Source: Bacillota bacterium
GTDB taxonomy: Bacteria; Bacillota; Clostridia; Lachnospirales; Lachnospiraceae
Assembly (NCBI GenBank): GCA_023414985.1
Contig: JAEZLY010000088.1
Coordinates: 1-11,953 of the forward strand
Direction of reading: 5' to 3'
Length of the DNA: 11,953 nt
Within the stretch, counting starts at the first letter, position 1; each line of letters opens with the position of its first letter. Below the pieces are notes generated by a model. The model ran no database searches, had not been told where the DNA came from, and saw only the letters and a list, made by a program, of their open reading frames with translations. A program made the position numbers and the translations under genes. Below are positions 11,787 to 11,953 of the stretch, one piece after another.

Positions 11787-11953
11787 CTATTGATAATAGG
11801 AACCATAGTCCTGCATCATCTGCTGGAATAAAGGAGAGCTCATAACAGCAGCCATATATCCTACAAACAGGATAAATATAAATAACAGAAATATCAAGGT
11901 TGCTCTGGCCCAGTTCTTTTTACCGGACGGTGTCGCATCACTGAAGGCCCAGA
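11787..11953 (-). CDS. C-terminal end of an unidentified membrane protein (runs off right edge)
   Basis: Only the last 54 residues and the TAG stop (11787-11789) are visible. They read as a short polar stretch containing SDATPSGKKNWARA, one hydrophobic helix (about visible residues 18-37, LIFLLFIFILFVGYMAAV) and a tail rich in Gln, Met and Tyr ending GSYYQ. This looks like the last transmembrane segment of a small multi-pass protein. The family is not recognisable from this piece. The open frame without stops and the membrane-like composition support it as coding. Confidence 0.7.
   Translation of the reverse strand, partial: WAFSDATPSGKKNWARATLIFLLFIFILFVGYMAAVMSSPLFQQMMQDYGSYYQ

Overview
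The window looks like chromosome from a low-to-moderate GC, spore-forming Clostridia species, most likely Lachnospiraceae (Clostridium cluster XIVa). The reasons are a complete cotJA-cotJB-cotJC spore-coat operon, strong AGGAGG-type ribosome binding sites, a large transmembrane chemoreceptor, a clostridial GltX with HVGN and KLSKR motifs, a DUF1292 protein and a DinG-type helicase with an N-terminal nuclease-like domain. The family assignment is inference from gene content and protein style; no 16S or other taxonomic marker is present.

Layout from left to right. Bases 1-1179 (-) hold the first 393 residues of a dCache chemoreceptor whose signalling domain lies off the left edge. Its 329-bp upstream region carries a possible motility-type promoter, a terminator-like hairpin in the leader, and a second hairpin whose T-tract points the other way. 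Bases 1509-2670 (-) are the cotJ operon, read cotJA to cotJB to cotJC. Divergent from it, from a near-consensus vegetative promoter at 2814-2842, runs a two-gene (+) unit: a diacylglycerol-kinase-family lipid kinase and a VanZ-family membrane protein. It ends in a large hairpin at 4801-4850 shared with the convergent helicase gene.

Bases 4833-7256 (-) encode an 807-residue nuclease-helicase fusion: an N-terminal PD-(D/E)XK domain and an XPD/DinG-type helicase with Fe-S cysteines. Upstream of it, at 7293-7468, is a dense block of back-to-back hairpins, partly GC-rich, which is the most unusual non-coding structure here. Then come a short acidic DUF1292 protein with a His/Cys-rich head (7693-8046, +), a compact UvrD/PcrA-like helicase (8151-10016, -), glutamyl-tRNA synthetase (10236-11711, -), and the last 54 residues of a membrane protein (11787-11953, -).

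Most of this is ordinary chromosomal housekeeping, sporulation and sensing content. I see no CRISPR array, prophage, transposase, tRNA, rRNA or convincing new defence system. The parts most worth following up are the hairpin block at 7293-7468, the nuclease-helicase fusion, and the mcp leader.
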